A stretch of DNA of 64,000 nt. Origin: Piper betle (lineage: Eukaryota; Streptophyta; Magnoliopsida; Piperales; Piperaceae). The stretch covers positions 33,501-97,500 of the forward strand of contig JAURVB010009619.1 of assembly GCA_033002965.1 (NCBI GenBank). Reading direction: 5' to 3'. Below the pieces are notes generated by a model. That model had not been told where the DNA came from, did not search any database, and worked only from the letters and a program-made list of their open reading frames with translations. The position numbers and the translations under genes are program-made. Below, piece after piece: positions 26,639 to 37,839 of the stretch. Positions within the stretch are counted from its first letter, which is position 1. Every line of letters starts with the position of its first letter.

Positions 26639-29592
26639 TGTAACACCCCAAATCCGGTTCACGCTCGTGAACCGAACCGGCATGTTACAGGCCCCGGTTA
26701 GGTCGGCTAACCCGAACCTAACTCATGCGGATCCAATCTCGGCGTCTTAAGATGAAGATACGACTCGCATCATGCATGGATGAATACACAAACCCTAACA
26801 TGGTACTACATGAATGACATGCAATTCAAAGTACACACCAATACAATTACGATCAAAATTAATAAAAATTCTAAAATAGAACGGACAGAATTTCCCCTAA
26901 AAATGCAATTAGGGTCCACCCTGTCAAAATAATATATATACAAATATATCACATATATACGTATAGCAACGATAGCATTCACACATACTTCTAATCTATT
27001 ATATTCATCATTCTCTGAACTTTGGGTCTCTAACCATCACACTTTTGCTGCGCTACTCTGACCATTTCATTTCATGTCATTGTCATGCATCAAACATTTA
27101 ATCATAGTCATGTCACAATATAATAACATAATAATACAATATTAAACATTCAATCACCCAATGTGTGTGTGCAGAAGACCTTATTGCTCCTCCGTCCAAG
27201 CTGGCGCATCCATCTCGTGCTTATCACCTACATATATATAAGAAAAACGTCAGTAACAAGCGTTACTGGTCCGGAAAATAAAATAACTATAACAAACTGG
27301 CTATGAGAGCAAACTCTCATCTGAAAGAAAACATATACTTCCTCAAGAACACTCTGAAGGGCACTACTGAGGAGCCACTGGGCTGCAGACCCGGTAGCAT
27401 CCCGAACTTACTGCTGCTGGTACTGTGCTACTCTCAGCACTTCTTTTTCAGTACTTCTCGTGAAACTTTATCCTAAGCCCTCTCCTTACCTCCATATTTC
27501 TCCTGGCCTTGAGCACGAAGGCCGAGTACTCTCAGGCAGTCGCCTTTAGTACCCTTTGAACCACAAGTCCGGACATGCGCTGTACTAAACAGTACCCGTA
27601 AACCTCCACGTTCTCCGGGTGTGAGGAACTCAAACGCGGAGTTGTCAGGATCCCTCGGGAATGGAACAGTCCGCTGGCACTAATCCAGAGCCCGCTTTGA
27701 CTGTCACGGCATCCTCTGCATGGTACGTGCAGTCGGTTTCTCCATCTCTCGTCTCACTGAAAACTCGATAAAACTATATATATAGGCCTGGGAAGGGATT
27801 CATATAATAGGCCCGAAGGCAACTTGTGGTGGATCTTGTTTTCGAAATCATCCTCGAGGGATCTCATCCTCGAGGGGTTATTAATCCGGAAATATTCGAT
27901 TAAATGGCCCGAGTTAAGTGGGATCCAATAAAACGCCACTTAACCCGCCCTGCAATAATAAAATAAACATACAATGGAAGAGCGTAAAACAAGACGAGTC
28001 CTAAACGGACCTGGTGGAAGCTCCAAGCGTGTCATCGCGCCTAGGCGGCGAGCTCCTACTTCGTACCTACACATCAAAACTAGATACTAACGCCCGCTAA
28101 CTAAATGATGCATCAAACTCAACAAACATCACACAATACGAATAACATCCATCAACAATCAAGTAATCATAATGTAAAAATAATTCTACGTCATCCTATT
28201 CATACCAATTTTATACCGTTTTTCTAAGTTACGTCATACTCGATTAACATGCTCATATTTACTTATCTCACTAGACTACTTATCCTCCATGCACTATCAA
28301 TCACATCATGTAACTTCATTCATACTCTGATATTCATCATGATAATTAATCAACCCTAGCATGCTATGCTAACAATTATCATCAATTTTTAAATAAATCA
28401 ATCGGAGGTAATTATACCTCACGTCGTCGGCAATCGGCGACGACTAGGGTTCCGTCGCGCGTCTCGGAGCTCGAATTCGGCGCTCCTCGGCGTCCGACGT
28501 TCGATCGAGTCCAACTAGGTGAGCTCCGCGGAAGATCCGGTGAATTCCAGCGAATTCCAGAAATTCCGATTTTTCGGCGGTTTTCCGGCCGCTACTGGCG
28601 GTTTTCCGGCGGCTTCCGGTGGTTTTCCGGCGACAATCGCCGGCGGCGTCTACTAGTCGGAAAGGGGTCGTGTTGGGTACCCTCGGAACCGGCTCGGCGA
28701 GCCCGACTCATCTATGGCCTCAACATGGTCGACGGAGTTGGCGGCTCGCCGGAAAATGGTCAAAACAGTGGTGGCGGCGGTGGGTGACTCGATCCGGCCG
28801 GGATGGGCGGCGCTGGCCTCCGTTCCGGTCGGGGACAGTCGTGGGTTGGTCGAAGACGTCGAGGTGACCACTCGATCACGGCGGCGACGGTCGCCGGCGG
28901 CGGAATCGGCAACGTGACCGCAACGCGGCCGCGGCGTCGCGGCGTGGTTTCCTCGCGTCGCGGCGGTCCGATGGGGGCCGGACCTGGTCGGGGCGGCAGG
29001 GCGACGCCGTGGCCGGGCTGGGCGGCGTCGATCGGCGGCCAGGCGGCGCCGGCCGTGGCGGCGGTGGCGCGCGAACAGGGGCGGCGCGGCGAGGGTTTGG
29101 GCGCGGGGGAAGAAAAGTCGGGGTGAAAATGGGTGGCAAACTCGTAAATAATACTTGACTCGTCTCCGGCTCGAGTCAAGTATCATAACTAACTCGTATT
29201 AAATCCTAAAAAATTTCATAAAAATCGGGAAAAATCCTGTAAAATCAAACAACACCAAAAAAATTATAATGACATGCTCTAGAACTATCAACCCACCCAA
29301 ACTGCCCGAACGCGTCCTAACGCGGTAAACGGCCTAATACTAATTCTACGATCCACTATATATAAAAATAAAAAAAATGACTGGCATACTCTCATATATC
29401 TGATAACTCATTCTGTTCTGCTGTATTCATGACGTTATCATCATATATTTGGGTACGCATGACCCTCATAGCTCATACACGCGACCGGCGTCGGCTTGGC
29501 ACACGTGTCCTGAAACTGACTCAACTCGAAAAATAACGGTCGACCCGACCGGTTCTGAATATAAAACCCTGACTCGAATCGTGGGTTTTACA
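26639..29592 (-). repeat. 5' LTR (copy C) of the complete element
   Basis: This is the promoter-bearing LTR of the leftward element. In the region where B is divergent, copy C instead resembles solo LTR A, sharing for example the phrases cgtatagcaac, cttctaatct and gaactttgggtc. Close to its left end sits a perfect hairpin, ggttcacg-ct-cgtgaacc, at about 26657-26674. Confidence 0.92.
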
Positions 29593-29601
29593 AGTTTTAC
29601 A

Positions 29602-31480
29602 CGTGTAGTGTAGTTGTTGGTTTTCCCCCATCTCACACCTCATTGGAAAACAATGATGAAATCATATACAAGCCTAGGAATGGATATATATAATAGCTAT
29701 GAAGGCAACTTGTGGTAGATTTTGTTTTCAAAATCAGACTCAAGAGTTCTCATCATTGATGGTTATTAATCAAGGAAGTAAAATATGTCTAAATAGCCTA
29801 TGTTAAGTGGGGTCAGATAAAACAGTCATTTAACACGTCTTGCGATCTGGAAATTAAATTAGAAATTGACTATAACGATAAAACTGATAAAAGTCCTAAG
29901 TGACCTATGGTCCAAGTGTCATCTTATTTACGGTGAACTCTAACTCCCAACCCTATATAGAAACCCACTGCTAAGTAAAATACTAACTATCTCTATATGA
30001 TGTACATTCGTGTTGTGCGCTCACATTATCAGTACATCCTAACAAGGAAGACAATACTAAATAAATTTACAATTAAACATACAACACATAAATGAAGGCA
30101 TAATAAACAAAATAACTAATAACAAATAAAAAATAAATAAATACACTCATGAATAAATAGATAAAAAATAAATACATGGAAATAATAATACTCTAATAAT
30201 AAAGTAATAATATATAATACACGGCTAAACATGAGTAAACATCATATATACTCGTATTAGTAAATATATTAACAAATAAATAAATAAATACATAATCAGT
30301 CTATAAATAAATAAATAATTAATTAATTAATTTTAATTAATCATGAATAATAATAATATCATAGTCATGCAACATAGAATACGTAATTAAATACAAAAAA
30401 ATAATAATATCATAGTCATGCAATGAATAAATAGATAAATAAATAAACAAAAAAATAAAATTTAGTAAACACGAATAAAATTAATATTAATGAGTAAATA
30501 TATCAATATTAATAATAAACTATCACATAAGCATCCACGTATACAACAAACATATAAATAAAAAGAAATAAACAACAATGAGTAAATAAATAAATGAAAA
30601 CACTCATAATATAAAAATATACTAACTAATGTGAATATATATCTAAACTAATATAGAGATTCTCGAATTACCAAAAATAGTTGCAAATGAGCTTAACCGA
30701 ACCGAATCGGGTCAACCCAGGTGAGTCGACTCCGCCGATCAAGCAATAGTGCTGGGTTGAGTAGGTGGACGAGGATACGAGCTCGAGCATGACCACAAAC
30801 ATAAATTGGTGAACAGGCTCAGGTAGGTGGACGTGAACATCAAATGAGAACGCGAATAATCAGGCCAGATAGGGTGGGAGGTGCTTGTAGCCAGAAAACG
30901 CCGACGACGGCGCAGCTAGGGTCACCACTAGTCAGGATCGACGGCCCAGGTGATGAAGAAGATGGTGTGGTGTTAATCGATGGAGTCTGGCCACTGGCAG
31001 GCCGAAAAATGGTCGAAAACGGGCAAAATCGTTGTCGGGTGTGGTGGCGTCACTGGTGGCAATCGTGGCCAATGTGGTGGTAATGGGTGGTCTCAAAATG
31101 AAGACTTCTGCAAGATGAAGCTGTGCGGGTGGTCGGATCGGTCTGAGGTGGCTGGCCAATGCCAAAAAATGGCTTTAACGACATGGCAGCAATAGAAACC
31201 AATTGTACAAATGTTGTTGCTAGCGATGACTACGGCGACACAGGTGGTTGTGAGAGGTATGAATAGAAAGCATATTGAGAGGCAGTCATTGGGGTGCCAG
31301 TCTGGTGATCAGGGAAGGGCCGAAGACTTGTCGGCGGTGGATCAAAGTGGCGGCAGCTAGGGGTGTAAAACTTCAAAAATCTTGGGAAAGCTCTTAAAAA
31401 TAATTGGGTAAAGCTAAGGCTGGTGTAGACGGCTATGATTTTGCTACGTGACACAATCTGAACATCTGACAACTCGTGGT
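29602..31480 (-). mobile_element. LTR copy E, right remnant (first part)
   Basis: Copy E continues here after the CGTGT duplication. Landmarks shared with copies B and C include gaaggcaacttgtggt, ggttattaat, gttaagtgggg and taaaac-cattta at 29690-29840, then tcctaa-tgacct and a degenerate form of the GC-rich block at about 30690-31370. At 30040-30640 it has been expanded by AT-rich sequence full of aataaata repeats absent from the younger copies. It is the oldest copy in the stack. Confidence 0.65.
30100..30640. repeat. AAAT/ATA-rich low-complexity expansion
   Basis: Interspersed runs of aataaata, with the phrase taataatatcatagtcatgca occurring twice at about 30351 and 30402. Non-coding. Confidence 0.75.
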
Positions 31481-33450
31481 TTAGTGGGGCCTACCTATGG
31501 TATATGCAATATACATATGGATGGGAAGGTTAGATTGAGCCCGTCAAAAGCCAAAACAAACTTGAATCCTAAAAGTGACTCTATATGCGAGAATCGAGGT
31601 AAAAATGCTAAATGAACCTCAAAACCCTAAACTCAATTGGGTGAAAATTTGCAACTTAATTAAGCTGGGTCCACAGTGGCATGCAGCCACACTTGGCCTA
31701 GCAATGACAACATAGTTTATGGATGAGCTGCTATGAATATGTACCGAGTAGAAACACTCACTCCATGGATGAGGTGCCATGGAGACCATGGATGAGTTGC
31801 CACAGGCGTGCACGGGGCACGTTAGGAGTGAAAGGGCAACTTGGCCTTGAGCAGCGAGTTGTGGTCATTACTTGGGGAGCATGACTAACCTTGCATGAGT
31901 ATTGGAACATACTCAGAAGCGTGGGACGATAGAGGTCGGGCATCACGAATGTACCATGACGGTATGGCAAGGTCTCTTTGGTTCGGGCATAGTGAGGGAG
32001 CATGCCAAACCTTGTCGGACTTGGAGAAGTGTCGACATACATTGAGTAGACTTGCTTTGAACTACAAAGGCAATGGTTAAAGGCTTTGGCAACTTTTGGT
32101 AAAGAGTTTGGGAAATCACCCGGTGTGACTACCCAACTTGCCCGAGAAACTTGCATGCGGGTTGCCGATAGGGTACCCATCCGTCACCCGAAAAATGAAT
32201 GGAAGAATTTCTTGACGGACAAAAAGCACATGTGTTCATGGAAACAAAGAGATGCCAGAGGTAGCATATCGGAGTGAGAAAACCCCTATATAGCAAGTTA
32301 TGGCAATGTATGCCGGTAGAGCGAGTTTGGCTACCACTCCTACAGGTAAGGAAAAGTTTCCTCCGCTATATAGGGAGGGGGTGGTCTCTCAATGGGTGGT
32401 GCCTAAAGGCACCCACCTCCTACTCACTCAATGGGTTCCAAACATGATGTGGACCATAAGTAGGGGTCTTGGCGGGCTTCGTTGGTCAGAGGACTTTCGT
32501 AGCTCCTCGTGCTTGCTTGGCATCAAGCACGAGCGGTGTTGGCGGGCAACACTGGCCGAAACTTATAGTGGTGGGGGTTACGCCCATGATACCAAGAAGG
32601 TTGACCGTTATGCTTCGGGTGCTTGCCAAGCATAGGCGTGTTTCCTATCGGAACATTGGTTGGGCTTATACCACACCACGCTCTAGCAAGTTCACGGATG
32701 CTTGCTAGCAAATGGACCCTGAGCGGACTTTGTTGGTTAGCAGACCTTTGTAGTTCCTTGTGCTGGCATGATGCCAAGCACAAGCAGTGTTGGTGGGCAA
32801 CATTGGCCAAGACTTTGGTGGTTGTGGTTATACGCATGATACTAGGAAGGTGGACCGCTATGCCTTGGGCGCTTGCCAAGCATAGGCGGTTTTCTACTGA
32901 AACGTTGGTTGGGCGAAGACCACACCACACCCTAGCAAGTTCACGGACGTTTGCTAGCCAATCGAGATAAGCAGAGTTTACCTTGTCGGATCAAGACATA
33001 TGTTGGGAAATTAAGTGATGCTTGTTGGTTCGTCGTATTGTAGAGGCACATGATATTCGTGGCAGTAATGGTATGGGGCATTACCGGGCCGGTAGTGAAC
33101 AGATGCACTACTGTGTGATGCTGGTGCCTTGCGAGGTAGGTTTTGCGGGACCTTCGAGTAAGAGTGTTTAGCTAAGGAAGCCTTGCACTTGGGTCATGCA
33201 TTGTGGACACCGAGAGCGGTTAGATGCGTGACAAATGAAGTAGACATGTGACGCTCTGTGTTGGAGGCCTGTTATTCTGCTGCACTATTGTCAGGTTAAT
33301 GTGTGCTGATCATGATAAAGTAAAGGAACAACCTATTGTGCCAATTCAATGGGAAGGCTGGCCCAATACCAAGGGTACTTGGGTGCCGCACGTCAAGTTT
33401 CGACTTGGTCAGTTCGCCCGCGTGACAACTGGGGCAATTTAGTAATCCGA
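31481..33450. mobile_element. Unclassified sequence inserted in LTR E
   Basis: About 2 kb with higher GC than E, separating the GC-rich part of E from its tail at about 33450. It holds several ORFs of 60-140 codons without recognisable domains, and a 251-bp tandem duplication. The position suggests an insertion, but I could not find terminal repeats or a target-site duplication, so both edges are approximate. Confidence 0.4.
32460..32960. repeat. 251-bp tandem duplication with internal hairpins
   Basis: Copies align from 32477 (cttcgttgg) and 32728 (ctttgttgg) and share gtgttgg-gggcaaca-tggcc, gcttgccaagcatagg and tagcaagttcacgga. Each unit carries a hairpin: ctcgtgcttg with caagcacgag (32506-32533), and cttgtgct-ggca with tgcc-a-agcacaag (32757-32784). 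Confidence 0.85.
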
Positions 33451-33790
33451 TATCCCTATGATGCTTTCAAATGTGATACCCTAAAAATCTCAAATGGATA
33501 CTAAACGTTGCAACGACCTACAACTAGGCTTCAAACCCTGGCTAACCTATAAAATCATCCGTATACATCGTATATACATTGATAACTCACACTCTGATGT
33601 AGTCTAGCTGAAGCTATTATCTGTATGTCATACATATTCAGCCACCATAACATATTCATATGACCATCTATGCTCATATTCATAGTTTGAAAACTGGTCT
33701 AAGTCGAGCTCACTTAAACCAATTCAAGACTAACTCGAACTGGATAAAACTATAAGCGGGTAAAATCTAAACCCAAAATTGGGTGTTATG
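33451..33790 (-). mobile_element. LTR copy E, terminal part
   Basis: This diverged sequence corresponds to the right terminus of the LTR family: cctaaaaat, ttgataactcac, tcatattcata, then aactggtc and acccaaaattgggtgttatg in place of the gggttttaca end of the younger copies. No matching target-site duplication was found because the left end of E is missing. Confidence 0.5.
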
Positions 33791-36180
33791 GGGGTTTATT
33801 TAGGGGGTGACTTAATGCATGTGGTAGTGGGGAGGAGGCATAACAAGTTAGGCGTGATAGATGATTTGTTCGTGAGGTAGCTACAAGAAATATTTAGTTT
33901 AGCATTTTTGTTAAATTTATTGATTGTTAAAAGAGACCGTTATAATTACCATTTTGTTTGAGTTAACTTAAGAGATATTTAAAGTTATCGTTGGAGTTTA
34001 ATTAGTGGGTCAAATTAATCATGTATTTGGAAAGGACCGAAACGCGCCACAAAATAAAAAAAATACTGCATGTCTAGTGAAAATGGTTAAGAGTTGTTAA
34101 TAATCTAAAAAAGTGATCGGAGAAATATTAATAAAATTAGCGCTTAAAAAATTCTCGTGCCAGAAATGTAAAAACAGGCCTCTTCTCATTTTTTTCATTT
34201 AACGCTAGCGTCGAGGTCTGGATTGAGCTCCAGCTCTCCGTCCACTCTTCTTCGGCCCGAACATTCCCCTCTCCTTTTTTGCCGTCGGTCATCACTACCA
34301 CCAAATATCGTCGCTGCCAATCAACTGCATCCTATCTTTCGCCACTTCCTTGCCCTGGCATGGAACGCCCTTTTGCAGGCGCTGCCTACCCGTCCTTGTT
34401 TTATTGCCGCCCTCTCCCTCTAGAAACTAGAAATGAGTTTTAGATCTGTCAAAACTCTCTTTTTTCTTCCTTCAATAAAAAAGTAAGCAACACGAATGAA
34501 TTTTAAGTAGGATAGGAAGAGCGGGTTTGGAAGGAGAGGGGTTTAGTGGCGCTTGGGTGCTGTGAGGGAAGCAATCTAGATTGACTTCAATGATGGCGAA
34601 TGGATTCAAGGGCGGGCAAATGCTACTTATTAGAAAATCCCTAAGCCTAGTGGAATTCCATGAGGGTTTCTTTTTTTCTTATATTTTCTATTTTAAATGT
34701 GTTCCTTCTATTCTTGTTTGTGTGTGAAAAATTTGGTTCGAGTACCGATTGGTGACATTGATTTTCCGATTCTAAGGGTTTCTAATCTGATATCTTTTGT
34801 ATATGTGCTATATTGGGTTGGAAACAGAATTTTTTGTGAGTAGTGGTTATGTTAGTAGCAAGCTATGATTATGTTACAGCTATTTTTATTTTTTTCCTAG
34901 CGTTGATAACTAACTTTGTGTATAAGATTTTTAGGGCTCAGTTTTCATGAATCAATGGTTTATAGCCTTCGCCATTATATTGTTTGATGAATACTACTCA
35001 GTAGTAAATGCATGGTTTATAGTTATATAGGTATGAATTCCTTGTTTTGCTTCAGAACTACTTCCTTTGTAATGGGTACGTGTTTATTACATCATTGCAT
35101 ATAATTGAACTTCAAGGTCATGTAACGAGTTTGTCAACTGTTTCATCTGCTTTACACTTGCTCAATATGATCTCATTGAGGGAATGCTTGGAAAAGAAAA
35201 TGGGATTATACGCAACTGTTCCATGCTTGTCATTGTTTGTCTTCTAACAGTTTGACAGCTTTTGGGTGCATGAGATTGATTAGGCGAAAACTTGATTGAT
35301 TTGGTGAAAGTTTGAAATGTTGAAAGCCTTCTAAACGAGACAATGAAATAAAATAAATTGGGTTTATACCTCTCTGAGTTACACACGTACTGTAATAAGG
35401 TGTACATATTCATCATAGTGGGTTTTGAATTCGTGAAAAGGTTATTCTATTTTTGAGAAATCCAGATAATTTTATTAGTTGAGTTCCTTACATCGAAAGA
35501 AATATAGATACTATTTAGTATAACACATGCCCAAATATGTGGTTCAAAAAATATTAAAAATAACTATTTGAGTCTACTTAACTTTCGTACTCAGGCTAGA
35601 AAACATATAAAGGATAGGGTTTAGGAGAGGGTTTAAGATACTAGTATCTTTGAAAGAAGGATAATTAAAAAATATCGAGAGAAGCATCACACCAATCATT
35701 TTGAGATGTTATCCAAACTATAATTTGATAATTCCTTAATAGTCATTTTTATGATAGTTTTGATAGAGTGTATGCATGTTTTTATGAATGTAATGTGTAT
35801 ATATATTTTTTTATAAAATATTTTGATGATAATAATAATGTTATAATATTATTGATAATAATATTGTTGTAAACGAAGTTAATAAATTTTAAGAGTCATG
35901 TTAACGTAAACAGCAGCTCTAAAAGAAAAAACAAGAGAGCATCTCCCTCGCTCCCTGTTCCTTGATCGTGTTGTGCCCTTTTGCCCCCTCGACGGGTCCG
36001 CCCTCCCTTCCCCCAAATTCAATCATCAAATCTAAAATCTATTATCATAACACATTTCTTCCTTCCTGCTGGTCCATTATCTCTCCCCCTTTTCTATCTA
36101 CAAAATTATACATCCATTCCCTTCCCAATTGTAAGTTGCATCCAGTAGCCATCATCGTCGTCGTCGTCCCCTTGCTTCGC
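33791..36180. other. Intergenic region upstream of 6PGDH
   Basis: Mostly AT-rich. A more GC-rich patch at 34200-34430 holds a 66-codon ORF (34223-34423) rich in serine, proline and leucine with no recognised domain. It could be a 5' exon remnant but has no supporting splice partner. From about 35930 the sequence turns CT-rich (ctccctcgctccc), as expected for the 6PGDH leader and core promoter. Confidence 0.45.
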
Positions 36181-36233
36181 TATTAGCAACTACTTGCTAA
36201 GAGTGACCAACCAACCAACCAGGTCCAACCACC

Positions 36234-37724
36234 ATGGATGCGTCGCCGCTAGCTCTGTCCCGGATTGGCCTGGCGGGGCTGGCTGTGATGGGGCAGAACC
36301 TGGCCCTCAACATCGCCGACAAGGGCTTCCCTATCTCCGTCTACAACCGCACCCCGTCCAAGGTCGACGAGACCGTCTCCCGCGCCAAGGAGGAGGGCAA
36401 CCTCCCCCTCTCCGGCCACTACCACCCCCGCGACTTTGTCCTCTCCCTCCGCCGCCCCCGCTCCATCGTCATCCTCGTCAAGGCCGGCGCCCCCGTCGAC
36501 CAGACCATCGCCGCCCTCTCCCAGTACATGGACCCTGGCGACACCATCATCGACGGCGGCAACGAGTGGTACCAGAACACCGAGCGCCGCATTGCCGACG
36601 CCGGCGGCCGCGGCCTCCTCTACCTCGGCATGGGCGTCTCCGGTGGCGAGGAGGGCGCCCGCCACGGCCCCTCTCTCATGCCCGGCGGCTCCTTCCAGGC
36701 CTACGAGAACATCGAGGACATCGTTCGGAAGGTGGCGGCGCAGGTCGACGACGGCCCCTGCGTCTCCTACATCGGCCCCGGCGGCTCCGGCAACTTCGTC
36801 AAGATGGTCCACAACGGGATAGAGTACGGCGACATGCAGCTCATCTCCGAGGCCTACGACGTTCTCAAGACTATCGGCGGTATCTCCAACCCCGAATTGG
36901 CCGACATCTTCGCTGACTGGAACCGCGGCGAGCTCGAGAGCTTCCTCATCGAGATCACCACCGACATCTTCAAAGTGAAGGACCATCTCACCGGCGACGG
37001 TGAGCTCGTCGACAAGATCCTCGACAAGACGGGGATGAAGGGGACGGGCAAGTGGACGGTCCAGCAAGCGGCCGACCTCGCCGTCCCTTCCCCGACCATC
37101 ACCGCCTCCTTGGACGGCAGGTACCTCAGCGGTCTCAAGGACGAGAGGGAATCCGCGGCAAAGATCTACCAAGTCGCCGGGATTGCCACGGAGTTGCTGC
37201 TTGGTCGGTCGATCGACAAGAAGAGGTTGGTGGACGACGTCAGGCAGGCCTTGTACGCTTCCAAGATCTGCAGCTACGCGCAGGGGATGAACATACTGAG
37301 GGCGAAGAGCATAGAGCAGGGCTGGGACCTCAACCTCGGGGAGCTAGCGCGGATATGGAAGGGCGGGTGCATCATAAGGGCCGTCTTCCTCGACAGGATC
37401 AAGAAGGCGTACGAGAGGAACCGGCAGCTGCCCAACTTGCTGGTGGATCCCGAGTTTGTTCTGGAGATGGTGCAGCGGCAGGCGGCGTGGAGGCGGGTGG
37501 TGGGGCTGGCGACGGAGGCCGGGGTGAGTACGCCTGGTATGAGCGCCAGTCTGAACTATTTCGACTCTTACCGGCGGGGGAGGCTGCCGGCCAACCTGGT
37601 GCAGGCGCAGAGGGACTTGTTCGGAGCTCACACCTACGAGAGGGTCGACCGGCCGGGGTCCTTCCACACCGAGTGGACAAAGCTCGCTCGCCAGAGTGAC
37701 GCAGGTGTTGGTGCTTTAAACTAA
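36234..37724 (+). CDS. 6-phosphogluconate dehydrogenase, decarboxylating, single exon
   Basis: It oxidises and decarboxylates 6-phosphogluconate to ribulose 5-phosphate with NADP+, the third step of the oxidative pentose phosphate pathway. The 496 residues match the family length and the gene is intronless, as is usual for plant 6PGDH. The N-terminal Rossmann fold has GLAVMGQNLA at 15-24 and YNRT at 37-40. Substrate site S136-G137-G138 lies in GMGVSGGEEGARHGPS. Catalytic K190, with H193-N194 and E197, lies in FVKMVHNGIEYGDMQ. The helical C-terminal domain has KGTGKWTVQQAA at 269-280 and a tail ending FHTEWTKLARQSDAGVGALN. There is no obvious transit peptide before the fold and no SKI-type peroxisomal end, so the sequence favours a cytosolic form. 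The ATG sits in a good context (accaccATGG). The 5' half is extremely rich in C-ending codons, a composition common in grass-like and other monocot genes. Confidence 0.97.
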   Translation: MDASPLALSRIGLAGLAVMGQNLALNIADKGFPISVYNRTPSKVDETVSRAKEEGNLPLSGHYHPRDFVLSLRRPRSIVILVKAGAPVDQTIAALSQYMDPGDTIIDGGNEWYQNTERRIADAGGRGLLYLGMGVSGGEEGARHGPSLMPGGSFQAYENIEDIVRKVAAQVDDGPCVSYIGPGGSGNFVKMVHNGIEYGDMQLISEAYDVLKTIGGISNPELADIFADWNRGELESFLIEITTDIFKVKDHLTGDGELVDKILDKTGMKGTGKWTVQQAADLAVPSPTITASLDGRYLSGLKDERESAAKIYQVAGIATELLLGRSIDKKRLVDDVRQALYASKICSYAQGMNILRAKSIEQGWDLNLGELARIWKGGCIIRAVFLDRIKKAYERNRQLPNLLVDPEFVLEMVQRQAAWRRVVGLATEAGVSTPGMSASLNYFDSYRRGRLPANLVQAQRDLFGAHTYERVDRPGSFHTEWTKLARQSDAGVGALN

Positions 37725-37826
37725 GATTTTTGAGCTGTTGTTACTTGTCAATCGCTATGGTGAGGACATGCCTGATTTTTCTCGTTTGCTCTTGCTTCCA
37801 TGAGGCAATTGGGTGGTTTTAATTTT

Positions 37827-37832
37827 AATAAA
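37827..37832 (+). terminator. Candidate polyadenylation signal of 6PGDH
   Basis: AATAAA lies about 100 bp after the stop codon in a T-rich context. Plant signals are loose, so this is only the best local match. Confidence 0.4.
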
Positions 37833-37839
37833 ACCGGAA

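Larger units (their letters stand above)
20327..29592 (-). mobile_element. Complete long-LTR retrotransposon, LARD-like, nested in LTR D
   Basis: The 9266-bp element is flanked by AGTTT at 20322-20326 and 29593-29597. It has two LTRs of 2967 bp (20327-23293) and 2954 bp (26639-29592), both running TGTAACACC to GGGTTTTACA on the plus strand. The tRNA-Met primer site lies next to the right LTR and the purine tract next to the left LTR, both read on the minus strand, so the element points leftward. The 3345-bp interior has no ORF above about 130 codons and none of the gag, protease, RT, RNase H or integrase motifs I looked for. Long LTRs around a non-coding interior match LARD elements, which depend on proteins from another element. 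Gypsy-type ancestry is likely from LTR size and PBS but cannot be shown. Confidence 0.9.

Noticed and set aside
33248..33442. 64-codon ORF with a QWEGWP phrase resembling a chromodomain
   Set aside because: The match is a few residues only. The aromatic-cage pattern and length of a chromodomain are absent.
36249..37172. 307-codon antisense ORF across 6PGDH
   Set aside because: It is a shadow of the extreme GC3 bias of the real gene. Its valine, aspartate and glycine-rich text has no domain.
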